DNA from: Metridium senile
Lineage: Eukaryota > Cnidaria > Anthozoa > Actiniaria > Metridiidae
NCBI GenBank assembly: GCA_949775045.1
Contig: OX459100.1
Coordinates: 7,043,462-7,107,461, forward strand
Length of the DNA stretch: 64,000 nt
Direction: 5' to 3'
Shown here in pieces: positions 59,576 through 64,000 of this stretch. Within the stretch, counting starts at the first letter, position 1, and the number at the start of each line of letters is the position of its first letter. The position numbers and the translations under genes are program-made. The notes beneath the pieces are model-generated. The model searched no databases. It worked only from the letters and a program-made list of their open reading frames with translations, and was not told the origin of the DNA.

Positions 59576-62500
59576 AGTAGTTGCTACATCCTTTTCATCA
59601 CTTAGTTGCTGCAAAGAAGCTGTTTTGTTGAAGTGTCTGATGGAAATGGCTGATGGTGGCACATGGATGGACATCACATTGGTATTCACAGTGTAAGCAA
59701 ATAATAATTATAAAATCAATATAATAAATAATATTATCATTGTAAAATAGCAATACCTGATTTACATGCTTTGACAAAAGGATATATATATATCTAGGAT
59801 ATGATCTGTTGAAACCCTTGACCTACTTATTGTACACCAGCAAAATGCTTTGCTTTTTTCACAAAGTATGTAAATTCACGTTTTGGAATTTCATACTATT
59901 TACAACACATACACCTACTTGCAAGAACGTTGTCATTAACATTTGAACATTTGTAATTTAGTGGATTAGGAATAAATTAAAAGTACAAAAGAAAGAGTTC
60001 TGCTTCAATGATCTTCTTTTGTACTTTTAATTTATTCCTAATCCACTAAATTACAAATGTTCAAATGTTGTATGACAACGTTCTTGCAAGTAGGTGTACA
60101 CATTACTGCTCTCATTACTGCATGACCAACCCAGATTAAAGTCAGACACTATAGAATGAGATTTTCTCATCTCAATAATCATTGTACATTGCACAATTCT
60201 TACCTGAAGAGAAGGAAAATATGTGTCATCCTTGAAAAGAAAGAAAGACAAAAAGAGAAAGAAAGGGAGAGAAAGAGCAGTACAAAAAATTGATATTTTT
60301 TTCTGGGTTGGCTATGTGGTGATATGATTGGTATTAACTGAATGTATTTTATTTTCAGGACCACATTGTGAAGATTGTGATGCAGATGTGGGCAACATGT
60401 AAGTTATGAAGACATTCTAGACACTCTTGTACTGTATAGTTGAAGGAAAAGACTGTCATTCTTACAGAGTTGTGTGTTGTAAATATGGAATGTAGAGGTA
60501 GTGAGTGTGAGTAAACCTCACGGAAGAGCCCTGACGGGGAGTGATGGTTGTAAAATAGTTTTTTTAGTTTTACTGTCTGATATTGTGATAATAATGGTGG
60601 TGGTGAATGTAGTCTTGAACAACCTCAGTGCATATTGTATGGGTGTGTGCAGCCGTAAGAAAGCACAGCTAGACTGTCATTGTTATTGTCTGATATTGTG
60701 ATAATAATGGTGGTGGTGAATGTAATGTAGTCTTGAACAGCCTTAGTGAATATTGTATGGGTGTGTGCAGCCGTGAGAAAAGACTGTCATTGTTATTGTC
60801 TGATATTGTGATAATAATGGTGGTGTTGAATGTAGTCTTGAACAGCCTTAGTGAATATTGTATGGGTGTGTGCAGCCGTGAGAAAAGACTGTCATTGTTA
60901 TTGTCTGATATTGTGATAATAATGGTGGTGGTGAATGTAGTCTTGAACAACCTTAGTTAGTGAATATTGTATGGGTGTGTTTAGTAGTGAGAAAAGACTG
61001 TCATTGTTACTGTCTGATATTGTGATAATAATGGTGGTGGTGAATGTAATGTAGTCTTGAACAGCCTTAGTGAATATTGTATGGGTGTGTGCAGACTTGA
61101 GAAAAGACTGTCATTGTTATTGTCTGATATTGTGATAATAATGGTGGTAGTGAATGTAGGTAGGTGACAAGTAAGTAATGTTTGCTGAAATGATAGCTAG
61201 TGTATACAATAGGGGTGGTGAAAACAACCATGTACAGGACAGTGATGTTTGTAAAATAAGTCCTGCATGTACTCCATGCACTATATAGATGAACTAGAGA
61301 TACAGTACCCATAACATGAACCATTATGATGAACATTTGAGCTCCATCTCCGCCTGATCTATAAGTCCTGTACTCCTTGCACTATATAGATGAACTAGAG
61401 ATACAGTACCCATAACATGAACCATTATGATGAACATTTGAGCTCCATCTCCACCTGATCTATAAGTCCTGTACTCCATGCACTATATAGATGAACTAGA
61501 GATACAGTACCCATAACATGAACCATTATGATGAACATTTGAGCTCCATCTCCGCCTGATCTATAAGTCCTGTACACCATGCACTATATAGATGATCTAG
61601 AGAATGATACAGTATCCATAACATAAACCATTACATGCCCCCACCCCAATCATTTTGAAGGTGTTACGGGGGGGGGGGGGGGGGGGCTCACCTATTGATT
61701 TCTGAAAATAGCCCTGAAAATAACTACCATTCAATAAACTCAAATCATGCCTTTAAAAATTATTGGGGGGGAGAGGGCACTGGCCCCCCTGCCCCTCCCC
61801 GTGCTACGGCCCTGTATTATGTATTATGTATTATGATTAACTTAAACATTTGAGCTCCATCTCCTTCTGATCTATACATGCACAAGACTGGTTGATTGTC
61901 TCCTAGTTATATACAAGTCTCTAGGACTGTTGTAATTGACTTTACTACATCTATTGCTTCAATAAAAGACAAGCAAAATAATAAGGAATATCTTGGGCTA
62001 TTCACCACCCCTAATTCATTGTTCTTTACATCTCCTTCTGATCCATACATGCACAAGACTGGATGATTGTCTCCTAGTTATTTACAACCTGTAAAGTCTC
62101 TAGGACTGTTGTCATTGACTTGACTATATATAGTGCTTCAATAAGAGACAAGCAAAATAATAAGGAATATCTTTGGCTATTCACCACCCCTAATGATTGT
62201 TCTTTACATGTATGTTGTTTGTGTACCATCATGACATTACATGTCTTACAAGTATGTTACAGATTTATATTGATCCTGCTGAGTGAACTAAATCAATCTG
62301 AATCTACTTAATGCACATTGCACTGTTGTTAATGAGTGTAACAGCTTGGGTACAAATGGTAAAAGATTGAGATATTGAACAACAGTAATACTGTATTCAA
62401 CAAGGTACAACAGTTACTATATTCAACAAGGTACAACAGTTACTGTATTCAACAAGGTACAACAGTTACTGTATTCAACAAGGTACAACAGTTACTATAT

Positions 62501-62865
62501 TCAACAAGGTACAACAGAAATACTGTATTCAACAAGGTACAACAATAATACTGTATTCAACAAGGTACAACAATAATACTGTATTCAACAAGGTACAACA
62601 GTTACTATATTCAATAAGGTAAAAGAGTAGGATGTAATTAGCTTGCCTTAATGTTATCACCAAGCAGTACACAGGGATGTAAACTATTTCAACATTACCA
62701 ACACAGACCTTGCCTAGTTACACATTATAACTGACATTGCAAAAAAATAATAATTTGAATATGTTTATCAAATGAATTAAACATAGAATATCTGTGTTCT
62801 GAGGTACTTACACATGGTAATTTGTGTGTTTGGTTTACATCCCTGGTGCTTTGATGAAATATTGC
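59531..62865 (-). CDS. Unidentified gene, last three exons (partial)
   Basis: Not recognised. Three minus-strand exons join in phase 0: 62812-62865 (AIFHQSTRDVNQTHKLPC), 60204-60230 (DDTYFPSLQ) and 59531-59608 (QLSDEKDVATTESLQ then TIQEKKTSNV and TAA). The acceptors are TTTCAG, TTTTCAAG and TTCTTTGCAG; the donors are GTAAGT and GTAAGA. Consistent phases and strong signals support a real gene, but the predicted product is short and polar with no domain. Earlier exons should lie above 62,866, and I could not place them; they may be outside the window. The final exon and 3' region were duplicated in inverted orientation at 48.1 kb. Confidence 0.5.
59912..60096. mobile_element. CACCTA-family MITE, copy 2 (185 bp)
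   Basis: The ends are CACCTACTTGCAAGAACG, with TA at 59,910-59,911 and 60,097-60,098. Same family and length as 6,907-7,090. It lies in an intron of the unidentified minus-strand gene. Confidence 0.88.
60555..61155 (+). repeat. Tandem array of ~105-113-bp units, six copies
   Basis: GATATTGTGATAATAATGG recurs at 60,579, 60,692, 60,802, 60,907, 61,016 and 61,126. The remainder of the unit includes GAATATTGTATGGGTGTGTG. The spacing varies by a few bases, and the frames are not preserved. Confidence 0.93.
61255..61620 (+). repeat. Tandem array of ~101-bp units, about 3.6 copies
   Basis: Units start GCACTATATAGATGAACTAG and contain CATGAACCATTATGATG and GCTCCATCTCC. The last copy has decayed. 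Confidence 0.92.
61625..61815. repeat. G-run and C-rich repeat fragment
   Basis: A run of about 18 G at 61,669-61,686, then AT-rich sequence and CCCCTGCCCCTCCCCG, ending TGCTACGGCCCTG. It resembles a short hAT-like MITE with C/G-rich ends, but no clean inverted termini were found. Confidence 0.4.
61855..62215 (+). repeat. ~171-bp tandem duplication
   Basis: CATCTCCTTCTGATC at 61,858 and 62,029 begins two copies that both contain CATGCACAAGACTGG, AGTCTCTAGGACTGTTGT and GACAAGCAAAATAATAAGG. The copies differ by small indels. Confidence 0.9.
62390..62630 (+). repeat. 26-bp minisatellite, about nine copies
   Basis: The unit is GTACAACAGTTACTGTAT plus TCAACAAG, with variants AGAAATACTG and AATAATACTG. 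Confidence 0.94.
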
Positions 62866-62869
62866 CTGA

Positions 62870-64000
62870 AACGTCTGAGTGAAAAGACAAGTAATCAAAG
62901 AGATGATATCAATAATCATGTGGATTAATGCTGGATTCATCCACTACCATAGAGAGATTTTGCCCTCCAAAATATCTCTTATAAAAATTACTTTGCAACA
63001 ACTTTTGTGTCCCCAATTAGTTGTATAAACTAAATACATAGACACCTGAATAAAGTTTATTATTATTATTTATTATTAACAAGTGTGGAAGGGACACTGA
63101 AATGTGTTACAAAGAAACTATGCTGACAAAAGTATTGCACTGACAAGTGATCAGAAGTAACAGTAAAAGATACAAAAGACAAACATTAAGATAACATTAA
63201 GGCAAGCTTGATGTATTAGTTATAATTGCTGTACTCTGCAGGTCTATGTTTTACTACTAACAATGTTATTTCAAGTTCTTATCTTTGACAGTTTCTGTAA
63301 ACAAGATTGTTTAGAGAGAGTATTTTCTTAAGAAATTACCACAAGAGAAGATGAATGGCCATGATCCCTTCTTGTTGCTAAATACCCTACATGTGCTAGC
63401 ATACCTGTTATATAGAATCCTGTGGATATACCCCTGTAGTTTATTTGCTACTAACTACCAAACCAGATAAGTTGAACACCTTTTTCTTTAAAACTTCATG
63501 ATGTGTTAATCGGATGTTGTGAAGTACTACTGAGAAAATTTGTTGTTTCTGAAAAAATAGAGGATCATATATAGCGGCAGGTTGATGACTGTTTTTTTTA
63601 CAATGGAGTGTAATTGAAGATATCAAATTATCAACTGTCAACCAATCATCCATCATTTCAATCAATCAATCTGTCCATCATGATATACAGTTATTACTAT
63701 AACTAAAGAAACAATGATATTTACATCAATACTATAATATAGAGGGTACCCCTTATCCACAGGATTCTATGCTACACATGGTTGATCCCAAATACTTGTT
63801 GATAATAAACTACAACAAACTACTACATAACAATGCACACACAACACAAACATTGTCTTGGTGAAGTCTGTTATTCCTGTGAACCCAGTTACAACTGACA
63901 AATGGTATTCAGGTAAAGTGATTCAGGTTTTTGCACAGATGAAAACCATCTACAGGAAAGGATAGTATGCAGTTTTGATCTTTGGCTCTAAGAGAGATGG
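62870..64000. other. Window end, no supported gene
   Basis: AT-rich sequence with a short TTATTA run at 63,058-63,077 and CAATCAATC near 63,660. It may be an intron of the minus-strand gene whose final exons start at 62,865. No further exon was convincingly seen. Confidence 0.4.

Noticed and set aside
60358..60398. Possible 41-base plus-strand exon (TTTTCAG / GTAAGT borders)
   Set aside because: Good borders but no neighbouring plus-strand exon that would join it in phase, and the surrounding minus-strand gene model makes it an unlikely chance match.

Overview
This is a window of animal nuclear DNA. It is AT-rich, and its genes are split by GT-AG introns that are packed with microsatellites, minisatellites and small palindromic transposons. 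The gene set (copine, ABHD4/5, RABIF, rhophilin, RAB5IF, RPL13) is metazoan. The intron-rich structure, and two transposon exons of kinds I associate with cnidarian and other early-branching animal genomes, suggest a cnidarian-like organism. The sequence alone does not fix the phylum.

Layout. 1-3.9 kb holds the last eight coding exons of a copine on the + strand; its C2 domains lie outside the window. 7.8-10.9 kb holds a complete ABHD4/ABHD5-type hydrolase (-). It sits head to head with RABIF/Mss4 (+, 11.5-12.55 kb) across a 0.6 kb shared promoter interval. 14.8-36.7 kb is a complete 19-exon rhophilin (-; HR1, BRO1 and PDZ domains; 672 aa), whose exon phases all agree. Its introns hold most of the repeats in the window. 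39.3-41.7 kb is RAB5IF (-, 4 exons). It is head to head with RPL13 (+, 42.6-45.1 kb, 211 aa). From 45.2 kb to the end there is almost only repeat and transposon DNA, plus the last three recognisable exons of an unidentified - strand gene (59.5-62.9 kb). A broken inverted copy of that gene's end lies at 48.1 kb.

The most striking object is a 3,190-bp Tc1/mariner-superfamily transposon at 16,518-19,707, inside a rhophilin intron. It has TA target duplications and terminal inverted repeats of about 425 bp, and both of its genes look intact. The first encodes a DD38E transposase whose N-terminal 120 residues look like a complete Pax-type paired domain, including the GG-x5-GR-x-LP hairpin. The second encodes a 330-aa protein with a SAM-like domain, a coiled coil and a CCHC zinc knuckle. 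The transposase start codon and first splice donor lie inside the left terminal repeat.

Other large elements are a 5.9-kb CACTA/EnSpm-like transposon (49,482-55,367), in which an 83-bp and a 67-bp subterminal array carry the same 12-bp motif in opposite orientation, and a 3.4-kb TTAA-target transposon (27,394-30,813) with one remnant exon. Several MITE families with TA targets recur, with ends CACCTA, GAGTRC and CAGTGGTACC. Rhophilin also carries a 2.3-kb GATAAT/GGTAAT array that contains an 843-bp tandem duplication of itself.

The host genes are ordinary housekeeping and trafficking genes with no evident shared pathway, although RABIF (Rab GEF/chaperone), rhophilin (Rho effector, BRO1), copine and RAB5IF all act on membranes or membrane traffic. 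Exon coordinates below were deduced by eye from splice sites, reading phase and family similarity.
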